From Rhizobium etli CFN 42 (GTDB taxonomy: Bacteria; Pseudomonadota; Alphaproteobacteria; Rhizobiales; Rhizobiaceae): 64,000 nt of DNA. The stretch is taken from contig NC_007766.1 in assembly GCF_000092045.1 (NCBI RefSeq), forward strand, positions 248,001-312,000, read 5' to 3'. Each line of letters begins with the position of its first letter. The first letter of the stretch is position 1. A program made the position numbers and the translations under genes. The notes below the pieces were generated by a model. The model did no database searches and had not been told where the DNA came from. It was given only the letters and a program-made list of their open reading frames with translations. Positions 27,153 to 34,998 of this stretch are shown here, piece after piece.

Positions 27153-27416
27153 CTAATCGAAAAGTTCACCGTGGCCAATCTGCTCCCGCTTGCCTGGCAC
27201 GTCGCTAATCGCGGGGTCGTCGGCAGGATCGGGATCTTTTCTGTTGGCTTCGGTTAGAAACCGCGCCGCCTCGAGGAATGCGACCGAGATTTCCTCGGTT
27301 CCCCATCCGGCTTCGTTAGCGGCGGCGATCAGCCTCTCCAAAGCGTCGCGCGCAGCAGCGCTCGCTTCTTCGAAGCGCTGAGCGGGAGCCTCGGCTTTTG
27401 GCGGTGGAAAGGTCAT
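27153..27416 (-). CDS. Small hypothetical protein (87 aa)
   Basis: Unrecognised. A mostly helical, acidic protein (ASAAARDALERLIAAANEAGWGTEEISVAFLEAARFL) with a proline-rich start and an acidic C-terminal tail. AAGGGAACG precedes the ATG at 27416; an ATG at 27431 would add five residues. It converges on the LacI gene. It opens a run of tiny genes reaching to 30655 on the same strand. Confidence 0.6.
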   Translation of the reverse strand: MTFPPPKAEAPAQRFEEASAAARDALERLIAAANEAGWGTEEISVAFLEAARFLTEANRKDPDPADDPAISDVPGKREQIGHGELFD

Positions 27417-27517
27417 CGGCGTTCCCTTCATGGTCTGGCTACCCAGGATGAACGCAGCTCCCCCGAAATGGATGCACCACCAACACGATTTAGCAGCGGA
27501 TGCGCCTGCTTTCCCGA

Positions 27518-27748
27518 TCAGATGACCGTCTGCAGCAGGAACGGGGAACGCTCCAGCGGACGCTGGGCGAGGATCTTAAGCATCGCCGGGCCCTGTATGC
27601 CGGTTGTCGTGCGCGAGCGGCCGTCGTGATAAACGACCGTCATGACCTGGTTGAGCATACCATAGCGTATCTCAGCGATCGTCCGGGTGTGAACCGGAAA
27701 TACGAATTCGTCGGGCTCGGATATTTGTCCGGAGGTTTTCAAAATCAT
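27518..27748 (-). CDS. Small hypothetical protein (76 aa)
   Basis: Unrecognised. A compact, mostly beta-rich sequence (EFVFPVHTRTIAEIRYGML, VMTVVYHDGRS) without a signal peptide. The chosen ATG at 27748 has a GGGG stretch upstream; a longer form from 27802 is possible. Support is limited to codon pattern and position in the small-gene island. Confidence 0.5.
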   Translation of the reverse strand: MILKTSGQISEPDEFVFPVHTRTIAEIRYGMLNQVMTVVYHDGRSRTTTGIQGPAMLKILAQRPLERSPFLLQTVI

Positions 27749-27802
27749 CGCGAAGCCCCAAGCTACTTGTGGAGGCGGCGAGCGCCTACGAAAGTCACGC
27801 AT

Positions 27803-28051
27803 TTAGTGCAATGTCGTTTGTAACGCATGGACACGAGCGGTCTGCGGCCAGCGTTCGCTCCTGCGTGCGAGCGACCGGACGGCCTCCTCCACGGCAAGAA
27901 CCGCGTCCCTCAGCCGCTCGATCTCATAGTCGAGTTCATGTCGCTCGGCCTCACCAAGATCATGCCTGTCAAGCAGCCCTCTCGCCGCCTCGATCAAGCG
28001 CTCCGCGCGCCGGACAATATCGAGAGCGCTTCGTATAAGGACGTCGAGCAT
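27803..28051 (-). CDS. Small hypothetical coiled-coil protein (82 aa)
   Basis: Unrecognised. An almost entirely helical, strongly charged sequence (LIRSALDIVRRAERLIEAARGL, then DYEIERLRDAVLAVEEAVRSL, read in parts) that should form a helical hairpin or coiled coil. A strong GGAGGGACATGG ribosome region precedes the ATG at 28051. An overlapping ATG four bases earlier is out of frame and should be ignored. Confidence 0.62.
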   Translation of the reverse strand: MLDVLIRSALDIVRRAERLIEAARGLLDRHDLGEAERHELDYEIERLRDAVLAVEEAVRSLARRSERWPQTARVHALQTTLH

Positions 28052-28116
28052 CCATGTCCCTCCTTGCCTGACTGAGAGTCGGGCAGAATCGGGATGCTGG
28101 CAATCCTAAAATCTTG

Positions 28117-28524
28117 TCAGATCCGCTCGCGCATCCTGTCGTAGAAATCCCTGAGATCGCGCAAGGCCGACGGTCCACGCTGGCGCGGCGAGGAGAGCTG
28201 GCGTGATGCAAACACCGACAAACCCGCGATAGCAGCCATAAGAACGAACGTTGAGAGCGGATAATGTTTCACCAGAGCCTCGGTCTCGAGGACCGCCTTT
28301 CCGGCGCCAACTTTCGCCGATCGCCCGGCACTGATGACCTGTTGCTGTAGCCTATCAACCTGTTGCCGCAGAGCGCTCAATTCTGTGCGCAAATCGTCCT
28401 CGGCCTGGCGGGGAACCCCGACAGCGGCGGTGTTGATATCGACGATCCCTTTCGGAACCGGCTCGCCGATCTTGGCTCCCTCGGTGTCGAGCGTCGTCCC
28501 CACTGTGTTCTTGCGGCGCGGCAT
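28117..28524 (-). CDS. DUF883/ElaB-like tail-anchored protein, hypothetical
   Basis: A 135-aa protein with a coiled coil (DDLRTELSALRQQVDRLQQQV, about residues 42-62, read in parts), a single hydrophobic segment near 88-106 (LSTFVLMAAIAGLSVFA) and a basic C-terminal tail. The layout matches DUF883/YqjD-type inner-membrane proteins that associate with ribosomes or respond to stress in other bacteria; identity is by layout only. GGAAGGAG precedes the ATG at 28524. It is 15 bases downstream of the lipoprotein gene and is probably cotranscribed from the stress promoter at 28872-28896. Confidence 0.65.
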   Translation of the reverse strand: MPRRKNTVGTTLDTEGAKIGEPVPKGIVDINTAAVGVPRQAEDDLRTELSALRQQVDRLQQQVISAGRSAKVGAGKAVLETEALVKHYPLSTFVLMAAIAGLSVFASRQLSSPRQRGPSALRDLRDFYDRMRERI

Positions 28525-28539
28525 GATCAGGTCTCCTTC

Positions 28540-28830
28540 CTAGTCGTCGTCGAGCAAAAAAACCGGTCGGTAATGGCGCTCGGCGATCAGCAAGCTCCGG
28601 TCGGGCCGGATAATGTAGATCTCCTCGACTTGCCGCCCCCATTGATCCGTGAAGGTGTGCGGGAAGGATGAACCGACCGGCGATCTCGTCAACTTTGTGC
28701 GCGGTTGCCCCTGATAGGTAATGCTGCCTGGAACTGGGGCCAGCCCCGGCGACGAGTAGCTGCCTGCGCTGGTCGTGCAATCCGTCAGCGCGATGGCCAG
28801 AACCAGCACAAGCCCCATGCTCCGCCTCAT
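28540..28830 (-). CDS. Small exported protein, putative lipoprotein
   Basis: A 96-aa protein with an N-terminal hydrophobic signal (MGLVLVLAIALTDC). The Cys at residue 18 sits in a lipobox-like L-T-D-C; Asp at -1 is atypical, so lipid attachment is uncertain. The mature part is polar, with DQWGRQVEEIYIIRPDRSLL, and ends FLLDDD. GGAGGATTCG precedes the ATG at 28830, which decides the start over upstream in-frame candidates. A GGAAC-N16-TGTT element lies about 40 bases upstream. Confidence 0.65.
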   Translation of the reverse strand: MRRSMGLVLVLAIALTDCTTSAGSYSSPGLAPVPGSITYQGQPRTKLTRSPVGSSFPHTFTDQWGRQVEEIYIIRPDRSLLIAERHYRPVFLLDDD

Positions 28831-29236
28831 CGAATCCTCCGGCTGCTTCGGCATTCGCCTGTCGCACAAGTAACAAGGCGCGGCGGACATTGTTCCAGAA
28901 TCCGGTGGCACCAGGAAGGAGTTCTTCTTAGAACAGGAACAACCGTGCCATGCGTCGCTCGACCAGGGGCCGCCCCTCCGAAAGACCATTCTGCGGCGCT
29001 GCGTCGATGCGCTTCGCCGAAGCGGAAGCGCCGAGCTGGCGCGCCAACGTTTCATCCAGGCCGCCATTGCCGCGGGTGCTCTTGCCTGAGGCAAAAGAGG
29101 CTCGGCCCGCCGCTTCGACGTAGCTCGTCCGTGCGCTAACGCACCAAGGAAACAAGCCGCTTGGTATCAAAAAGGGCGGGCATTATCTTGATTAAGTAAA
29201 GGGGACGACATCAAGCGGCAATCGTGGCGGGCGTTC
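28831..29236. other. Gap between small genes
   Basis: This stretch contains the stress-type promoter at 28872-28896. A minus-strand open frame at 28928-29170 (80 codons, TTG start, no ribosome site) might be a gene but I do not support it. A second GGAAC at about 28936 on the plus strand lacks a properly spaced CGTT. Nothing else is recognisable. Confidence 0.4.
28872..28896 (-). promoter_or_regulatory. EcfG-type stress promoter for the putative lipoprotein gene
   Basis: On the minus strand GGAAC (28892-28896) is followed after exactly 16 bases by TGTT (28872-28875). One base of the -10 differs from CGTT. The predicted leader to the ATG at 28830 is about 35 bases and includes its GGAGG site. 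Confidence 0.6.
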
Positions 29237-29485
29237 ATGGTGATTTTCAACAGACCGGTACTACCGCAGGATTTCAGATGCCTGTCGAAGGCCGTTATGA
29301 GTTGGTATCGCCATTTCGGCGTCTCGGTGAGCGAACACGACAGCCAGATCCTGTGCAGCGCCGCCATCCAGCTCTTCAATGAAGGGAAGACCGATGTCGA
29401 TGACCTCGCCGCAGGATTGATCGAGATGTTTCCCGCCCCGGATCTGCTCAAGATTAACGCTCCTACCTCGCAGTCGATCCACTAA
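29237..29485 (+). CDS. Small hypothetical protein (82 aa)
   Basis: Unrecognised. A soluble-looking protein with a helical middle (SVSEHDSQILCSAAIQLFNEG) and an acidic patch (DVDDLAAGLIEMF). The ATG at 29237 has only a weak G-rich site upstream. It is the only plus-strand gene I accept between 27153 and 43151, which makes it less certain than its neighbours. Confidence 0.5.
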   Translation: MVIFNRPVLPQDFRCLSKAVMSWYRHFGVSVSEHDSQILCSAAIQLFNEGKTDVDDLAAGLIEMFPAPDLLKINAPTSQSIH

Positions 29486-29808
29486 CGTCTGCTCGAAAGG
29501 TGGAATCTCACTTGCGCAAAACCGCAAGGCGTACTGTCCCAGCCCAAGTGCGGCCGGGGCCGACAAGGAGAGGCGTCGCTGTCGCGATCGAGGAAGTAAA
29601 GCAGTCCATTCGCCTCAGTATGATCTCGAGGAAATCTGAGACAGGGGTCCGGGCGAAATCGGATGAAAGAACAGGATCCGAAAAGGGCGGCATCCTTCAG
29701 GACTTCGCGATCACCCAGCGTGCCGACGAAATCGAGTGACGCTGCGGCGGCCGAAGACATCGGCATCCCAAGCGTGAATGAAATCCTGACCCGCCATCAA
29801 CCCGACAG
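29486..29808. other. Gap without a supported gene
   Basis: Open frames of 60-94 codons exist on both strands (for example 29482-29766 minus and 29500-29739 plus), but none has a ribosome site or protein-like composition I would defend. No repeats or hairpins stand out. Confidence 0.3.
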
Positions 29809-29970
29809 CTAAAGCTCGTCGCTGCGACGCTTTACCGCGTGTTTTAAAGCCAGCAAATGTCGGCGCCGTTCGATCATGTAGTCAGCATAACCGACGCAGA
29901 GATAAAGCAATGTCGGGCCGGCGTAGATGAAGATGAGAGCCAGTGCAACAAGGATGAATGCGGTCGTCAT
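29809..29970 (-). CDS. Small membrane protein (53 aa)
   Basis: A 53-aa protein starting MTTAFILVALALIFI, with one long N-terminal hydrophobic segment (residues 4-28, including YAGPTLLYLCVGYADYM) followed by a strongly basic tail (ERRRHLLALKHAVKRRS). The topology is a single-span inner-membrane protein with a cytoplasmic basic tail by the positive-inside rule. GGAAAA upstream is a modest ribosome site. It is short enough to be missed by automatic annotation. The function is unknown. Confidence 0.55.
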   Translation of the reverse strand: MTTAFILVALALIFIYAGPTLLYLCVGYADYMIERRRHLLALKHAVKRRSDEL

Positions 29971-30053
29971 GGTCTGTTTTCCGTCATGTTGATCATGTGA
30001 AGCGGTGGACCTCGTGCCTTGGGCTCATCAGGTTCCACCGCCAGGTCGGTTCC

Positions 30054-30242
30054 TCACTTCTGTCTTGCGTCGTGGGTGTGGTGGCGATCATGCTCGCCGC
30101 CGCCGCCGGAAATCTTGCTTCGCGTACGTCTGTCGGGCTCGGCTGCCGGCTTTGGTATCTCAAGCGGCGCCTTGGCGTTTTCGTGGGATGCGCCTGGGCC
30201 GCCCTGGCGGATAGTCGACGGGCTCTTCTTCGAGGTAGACAT
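30054..30242 (-). CDS. Small disordered hydrophilic protein (62 aa)
   Basis: Unrecognised. A Ser/Lys/Gly/Pro-rich sequence beginning MSTSKKSPSTIRQGG and ending in a His/Arg/Asp-rich tail (EHDRHHTHDARQK), probably unstructured. The ATG at 30242 has AGGAGG upstream that overlaps the stop of the 30-aa gene at 30252-30344, so translation is probably coupled. It is the third of three tiny genes likely transcribed from 30683-30707. Confidence 0.62.
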   Translation of the reverse strand: MSTSKKSPSTIRQGGPGASHENAKAPLEIPKPAAEPDRRTRSKISGGGGEHDRHHTHDARQK

Positions 30243-30251
30243 CAATGCCTC

Positions 30252-30344
30252 CTACCTGTCCTGCTGGTAACCCTGATGGGTTGTGTTGACTTTGGTATTT
30301 CCTTGTTGACCTTTCTTTTCAGGGTTTTCGCTGCCGACTGCCAT
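30252..30344 (-). CDS. Very small hydrophilic protein (30 aa)
   Basis: A 30-residue frame beginning MAVGSENPEKKGQQG and ending NTTHQGYQQDR. It is almost free of hydrophobic residues. GAGG lies eight bases before the ATG, and the stop codon is embedded in the ribosome site of the next gene (TAGGAGG). No upstream in-frame start exists before a TGA. The length alone makes this a cautious call, but the ribosome site and coupling argue for translation. Confidence 0.5.
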   Translation of the reverse strand: MAVGSENPEKKGQQGNTKVNTTHQGYQQDR

Positions 30345-30445
30345 CGCAGGATCCTCTGCCTGGGTCCGCGCCTGCTTGCCGGCTCCCTTGTTGCTGACGT
30401 TGTCGGCGGGAATGGGGGGGTAATCTGCTGCTCATCACCTTGTCC

Positions 30446-30655
30446 TCATTTGGGATTCCGATTGGAGCTGTGATCCGAGTATTGCTCGGTCTGCACCGTC
30501 TTGCCGTCGAGGCCGCGCTCTTTGGAGTGCCGGCTCTTGTCGCGGTTCGAAAGAACCGTGTTCTCGGGAAGCTTTTCCCCGTCGAGATTGGTCATCGCGC
30601 CACTTCCGTCCCCCTTCCCCTTCGCGCCAATATGTTTCCGGTCGGCATGTGCCAT
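30446..30655 (-). CDS. Small hydrophilic stress-type protein (69 aa)
   Basis: Unrecognised by name. A 69-aa, highly charged, glycine-containing sequence (GAKGKGDGSGAMTNLDGEKL, read in parts, and SRHSKERGLDGKTVQTEQY) with no hydrophobic core, probably disordered. AAGGAG lies six bases before the ATG at 30655. An EcfG-type promoter at 30683-30707 places the transcript start about 20 bases upstream. A longer frame at 30435-30671 on the same strand is in another register and is rejected. Confidence 0.68.
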   Translation of the reverse strand: MAHADRKHIGAKGKGDGSGAMTNLDGEKLPENTVLSNRDKSRHSKERGLDGKTVQTEQYSDHSSNRNPK

Positions 30656-30682
30656 GATTTTCTCCTTCCATTTATGGAGTCA

Positions 30683-30707
30683 AACACGCCAGGCAGATGG
30701 AGGTTCC
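30683..30707 (-). promoter_or_regulatory. EcfG-type stress promoter for the tiny-protein operon
   Basis: On the minus strand GGAAC (30703-30707) is followed after exactly 16 bases by TGTT (30683-30686), the same variant as at 28872-28896. It lies downstream of malQ and about 28 bases before the ATG at 30655. Confidence 0.6.
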
Positions 30708-30846
30708 GGGATGCGATACCTTCACATGGAGATCGTCGGGAAGCGACAATGCCTGCGTGGCGTTCATGATGCCCAGGGGCACTCGTCCTTCCTCGATTTC
30801 TACGGGGACTTCGACAAGTGGTCTTTGGCTTTCATCTCGGCGATCC

Positions 30847-32760
30847 TTATCCCTGTCTCTTCGAAATCCGCCTGCTCCCTGATCGTTCCCCTGCCGCGTG
30901 AATCCGTGGCCTTTCCTCCCGCATCGCCGCCGTAATGCGATCCAGCAGTGGGTTCGACGCCAGGCCCTCCAGCGACACCGACAGCTTCGGCTTCCAGTTG
31001 GGGTAGCTATCGCTCGTGCCAGGGATGTTGGTGGGCCTTTTCTCGTCAGTCAGGTCGGCAAGCCTAACCGCGACGAGAAGCGATGGAGTACGGGCGATGA
31101 AGCGGTAGGCGCTGACAGTCAAGTCCCTCAAGGTCTCCCGACTTGCTCTTGCACCGAGACGAGTCGGCACATCGATGCCGGCAGCGCGGAGCGCCGCCTT
31201 CAGACTTCGTCGCTCGCGCCGGCGCTGCTGGAGATGTTTTGCCGTGAGATCGGGCGGCACGATTCCGTGCTCGCGACGATCCTGGATGTCGGCGCTGCGC
31301 CACCAGCCGGCAAGCGTCTGATGGTCGTGCGTCGAAATGCAGGTCAGGCCGAAAACGGGATAGGCATCCGGCGGCTTGAAGCCTTTCCCGTCTTGTTCAT
31401 AGGAGAGAATGCGATACGAAAGGATCTGCGCCGCCGCGAGCTCGTCAGGCAAATCGGGCGGGATCATTCCCAACGCTTCACCGATGACGAGGCATCGATA
31501 CTCGGCGGACGTCTCGGCCAGGATCTGCAGAAGCCGATGCTGGGGGTAGCGGACATAGGCGCCGCCATCCGGCCTGCTGCCGAGAGGCACCAGAAAGAGG
31601 CGCCGGAGCGCCGGGGCGTGATCGATACGGATCGCACCGGCATATCGCATGGCGGCGCTCACCATGCGCCGGTAAGGAGAACTGTCTCCCGCAGCGATCG
31701 CCGACGGCAGATATCCGGCGAGATGCCAGTCCTGCCCCTCTACCGCGAACGGATCGGGAGGACTGCCGATGGTCGCCTTCGAGATATAGACATCCGGCTC
31801 GCTCCATGTCGCCGATCCGTCGACCGCCTCGCCCACGGCAAGATCGAGATAAAGCCCGATCCGCAGGCCGGCTTCGCGCGCCCGGTCCGCCGCCTGCAGC
31901 AACTGCCCGTGGGCGAGCCACTGCAGCCACATATGAAAACGGACCTCGTCCTCATGCTCACGCGCGAATTCGGCGACGGCAGCGCTGTCGAAGCGCCGGA
32001 AATCTGCCGGCCATGCCTGCCAGCCGGCGCCTGCCCCATGCTCCACCATGAAAAGCGAAAGACATTCAAAGAGCGCATGGCGCCGCAAGCTGTTGCCGCC
32101 TCGCGCGACGAAGGCATCGAAATCGACGCGATCGTAGGTTTCATCGGCGGCGCCCGCCTGCAGCCAGGCGCGCCAGAGATCCCGCAGAGTTCCAAGCTTG
32201 GCCCTCGCAACTCCGGCATAATCGACGAGGTTGCTTCGGCGAAGTCCCTCCAATTGCCGTTCGAGTTGGGCACTACCGACAAAACCTGGCAATCGGTCGA
32301 CCGCGATATAGAGCGGGTTGAGATGCTGACGGCTTGAAGGTTCATAGGGGCTGCAGCGATCGGGATCGGCAAGAAATGGTGCGTGAAGCGGATTGAGGCC
32401 GATGAAATCAGCCCCAAGCTTCCCCGCCAGGTCGGCCGCATCGGACAAATCCTCAAAATCTCCGATGCCCCAGTTTCGCGCCGAACGCAGTTCGTAAAGC
32501 TGCAAGCTGATCCCCCAGACCCGCGTCTTGAGCAGGAAGTCCGGCAGAAATGACTGAGGGATCGTCTGATCCGCCCGCTCCGACTCCTGCCCCCGTCGCG
32601 GTCCCCTCGTCTCGCGATCTGCCGAAAGTTCAACTTCCAAAGCCGAGAGTATCTTGCGTTTGGTGTCGGCGGAAATCGTCACCTCACGATCCTCGGGACT
32701 GGGCCTGGTCGGACTGATCCCGTATCGCCGGGCGAGCTTGTCGAGCTCGGCAGATTTCAT
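30847..32760 (-). CDS. malQ: 4-alpha-glucanotransferase (amylomaltase)
   Basis: A 637-aa GH77 enzyme that transfers glucan chains between maltodextrins in the cytoplasm. The family motifs are present: WGISLQLYELRSARNWGIGDF near residue 85, the nucleophile Asp in AIRIDHAPALRR near 380, the acid/base Glu in VIGEALGMIPPDL near 428, and the third acid in STHDHQTLAGWW near 480. The ATG overlaps the treZ stop by the ATGA arrangement, so the two are coupled. With TreZ it handles maltodextrins left after trehalose release. The C-terminal tail is basic (ERSGSRRISKRQG). Confidence 0.93.
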   Translation of the reverse strand: MKSAELDKLARRYGISPTRPSPEDREVTISADTKRKILSALEVELSADRETRGPRRGQESERADQTIPQSFLPDFLLKTRVWGISLQLYELRSARNWGIGDFEDLSDAADLAGKLGADFIGLNPLHAPFLADPDRCSPYEPSSRQHLNPLYIAVDRLPGFVGSAQLERQLEGLRRSNLVDYAGVARAKLGTLRDLWRAWLQAGAADETYDRVDFDAFVARGGNSLRRHALFECLSLFMVEHGAGAGWQAWPADFRRFDSAAVAEFAREHEDEVRFHMWLQWLAHGQLLQAADRAREAGLRIGLYLDLAVGEAVDGSATWSEPDVYISKATIGSPPDPFAVEGQDWHLAGYLPSAIAAGDSSPYRRMVSAAMRYAGAIRIDHAPALRRLFLVPLGSRPDGGAYVRYPQHRLLQILAETSAEYRCLVIGEALGMIPPDLPDELAAAQILSYRILSYEQDGKGFKPPDAYPVFGLTCISTHDHQTLAGWWRSADIQDRREHGIVPPDLTAKHLQQRRRERRSLKAALRAAGIDVPTRLGARASRETLRDLTVSAYRFIARTPSLLVAVRLADLTDEKRPTNIPGTSDSYPNWKPKLSVSLEGLASNPLLDRITAAMREERPRIHAAGERSGSRRISKRQG

Positions 32761-34550
32761 CGTCCGATCGCCTTCATGCCCTCACCTTTCGAAATGCTCC
32801 AGATCACCGTCCAGGGCGCCAGTTTGCCTCCATCGCTGCCGCCGAGGCGGAAGATCATCTCCCCTTCGTTGCGCTGCTGGAGAAGCGGCGCCGCCTCGCT
32901 GCCGAGATTGGCATCCAGATGAAGGCGCCGGTCGCCGGCCAGGGCCCAATCCACCACAAGCGTCGAACCCGCGGAGCGAGAGACCGCATTTCCGCCGCCG
33001 GCGCCCTTCAGCAGGGGCACGATCCTTTGATGCCGGAGGTCGAGAAGCATTCTGTAGAATTCAAGCATTTCCGACGAGGTACGTTTCGACCAGTCGAGCT
33101 TGGCGGCCGCAAAGGTCGACGGCGCCGTCGGATCTAGAAGCTCGTCAGAGTCGAAACCCGGCAGGCGCGAAAGCTCCTCGCGCCTGCCCTTCCTGACCTT
33201 CTCGTTCAGGCTCTCGTCGAAATCGCAGAAAAACGGAAAAGGCTCTCGCGCACCCCATTCCTCACCCATGAACAGCATCGGTATCTGCGGTGCCAGCAGG
33301 TAGATTGATGTGACAGCCTTGACGGCGTCGGTCGGGCTCGAAGCCATAATCCGGTCCCCCAGCGCCCGGTTGCCGATCTGGTCATGATTCTGGATAAAGG
33401 ACACGAAGGCGGTGGGCGGCAGATGGCCGCTCGGCCGACCTCGGCTTCGGCCGCGATACGGCATGTGCTCGCCCTGGAACACGAAGCCTTCCGTCAGCGC
33501 CCTGCCGAGCTTGCCGGCGTCACCTGCATAGTCGGCATAGTAACCGAAGGTTTCACCCGTGGCGGTAATATGAAGCACATGGTGGACATCGTCGTTCCAT
33601 TGGGCCGTGAACAGCCTTGCCTCGCCGTCTGCGTCACGTTTCAGAAGGTCGCTGTCATTCGCCTCATTTTCCACGATCAGATGAACATGCCGGTCACCGG
33701 CCGCAGCCCTGACGCGGCGGGCCAGCGCGTGAAGAAGATGCTCAGCGCTATCGTCCTTGATGGCGTGGACGGCGTCGAAGCGAAAACCGTCGAGCCTGAA
33801 CTCGTTGATCCAATAGGTGGCGTTCTCGATGAAGAATTCGCGGATCATCTCAGAGCCGTCGCCGTCATAATTGATGCCGTGGCCCCAGGGCGTCCTGTGA
33901 TGATCGGTAAAGAGCGGCGCGTAGGAGGGAATATAGTTCCCGTCGGGTCCGAAGTGGTTGTAGACCGCGTCGAGGAAAACCGAGATGCTACGCTCGTGCG
34001 CCGCATCCACCAGCGCCATAAGATCTTCCGGCCGGCCGTAAGTGCTGTCGGGTGCATAGGGAAGCACGCCGTCATAGCCCCAGTTATAGCGGCCGGGGAA
34101 GTCGCTGAGCGGCATGATCTGCAGCGCCGTGACGCCCAGTTCCCGCAGATGATCGAGACGATCGATCGCGGCCTTGAAAGTCCCCTGCGGTGTGAAGCAG
34201 CCGATATGCAGTTCGTAAATGACCATCTCCTCCCAGGGCCGGCCGGTCCATTCGCGCGTGTTCCAGCGATAGGCAGCAAGGTCGACCACTTCACTTGCAC
34301 CATGCACATCCTGCGGCTGGAAGCGCGAGGCAGGATCGGGAATTTGAAGACCGTCCGGCAGGATGAAGCGATACTGCGTACCGGGACCCGCGTCCGCGAC
34401 CGTGCATTGATGCCAGCCGTCTTCAGCCGCTTGCATCGGGCGCGGATCAGTGCCTTCGATTTTCAATGAAACGCTTTCATGCAGAGGAGCCCAAAGGCGA
34501 AACAGAACGCCATCTTCGGTGAATGCGGGGCCGAATATCATTTTGGTCAA
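32757..34550 (-). CDS. treZ: Malto-oligosyltrehalose trehalohydrolase
   Basis: A 597-aa GH13 enzyme that releases trehalose from maltooligosyltrehalose. It opens with the N-terminal beta domain (FGPAFTEDGVLFRLWAP), then the barrel with YELHIGCFTPQGTF, YNHFGPDGNY, nucleophile Asp in DGFRFDAVHAI near residue 256, Glu in LIVENEANDS near 295, and Asp in IQNHDQIGNRA near 388. The MPYRGRSRGRPSGHLPP segment is typical of TreZ. The partner TreY, which makes the substrate, is not in this window. It is upstream of and coupled to malQ. No stress-type promoter was found before 34550. Confidence 0.93.
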   Translation of the reverse strand: MTKMIFGPAFTEDGVLFRLWAPLHESVSLKIEGTDPRPMQAAEDGWHQCTVADAGPGTQYRFILPDGLQIPDPASRFQPQDVHGASEVVDLAAYRWNTREWTGRPWEEMVIYELHIGCFTPQGTFKAAIDRLDHLRELGVTALQIMPLSDFPGRYNWGYDGVLPYAPDSTYGRPEDLMALVDAAHERSISVFLDAVYNHFGPDGNYIPSYAPLFTDHHRTPWGHGINYDGDGSEMIREFFIENATYWINEFRLDGFRFDAVHAIKDDSAEHLLHALARRVRAAAGDRHVHLIVENEANDSDLLKRDADGEARLFTAQWNDDVHHVLHITATGETFGYYADYAGDAGKLGRALTEGFVFQGEHMPYRGRSRGRPSGHLPPTAFVSFIQNHDQIGNRALGDRIMASSPTDAVKAVTSIYLLAPQIPMLFMGEEWGAREPFPFFCDFDESLNEKVRKGRREELSRLPGFDSDELLDPTAPSTFAAAKLDWSKRTSSEMLEFYRMLLDLRHQRIVPLLKGAGGGNAVSRSAGSTLVVDWALAGDRRLHLDANLGSEAAPLLQQRNEGEMIFRLGGSDGGKLAPWTVIWSISKGEGMKAIGR

Positions 34551-34998
34551 GGGAAGCCTTCGGCGACGTTAGGACGGAATTTAAGTAACTTTTGTCAGAG
34601 CAAAAAGTTTCGCCTGGGTGGTGCGTCAAGCAAGCGAGACCTGGTCAGCGGGCGGCTCAAATCCGGATTAGCCGCAGCTTGGTCTCGTTGATCGTGAAAG
34701 ATTCAGGCGGATCCGCTCATGCTCCGTCTCGCAACCCGGTGCTCCCCCGGATGCAACATGCGCACAGATACAATCCTCAATTGTGTCAATCTGCCACGCG
34801 ACGGCCGGCATGTTCAATTATCTCAGTGAGTTAAGCTGTAGTCAGCTGACTGCATCGGCAGACACCACACCCTTCGTCAACTTGCGGCCTGCTTTGTCCC
34901 CTCGCCGCGATGTCAGATTTCGAAGATATCCCAGCCGATCCATGTGGCCTGCCCGCGCCAATATCGCGCCATTGTCGCAGCCGCCCTTTCCAGCCCCA
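34551..34998. other. Gap upstream of treZ
   Basis: There is no gene I can support in these 448 bp, and no tRNA-like cloverleaf was seen. A perfect 12-bp palindrome AGTCAGCTGACT lies at 34840-34851, about 290 bases upstream of treZ, of operator size but without a linked regulator. Composition is a little more AT-rich than the flanking genes around 34770-34860. Confidence 0.35.

Noticed and set aside
28936..28965. A GGAAC on the plus strand upstream of the 82-aa gene at 29237
   Set aside because: No CGTT-like -10 follows at 16-17 bases and the gene is 300 bases away.
28928..29170. An 80-codon minus-strand frame
   Set aside because: It needs a TTG start, has no ribosome site, and the composition is not convincing; kept only as a note in the gap entry.
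34551..34998. Possible tRNA or small RNA in the gap upstream of treZ
   Set aside because: No cloverleaf, acceptor stem or terminator could be put together by eye.
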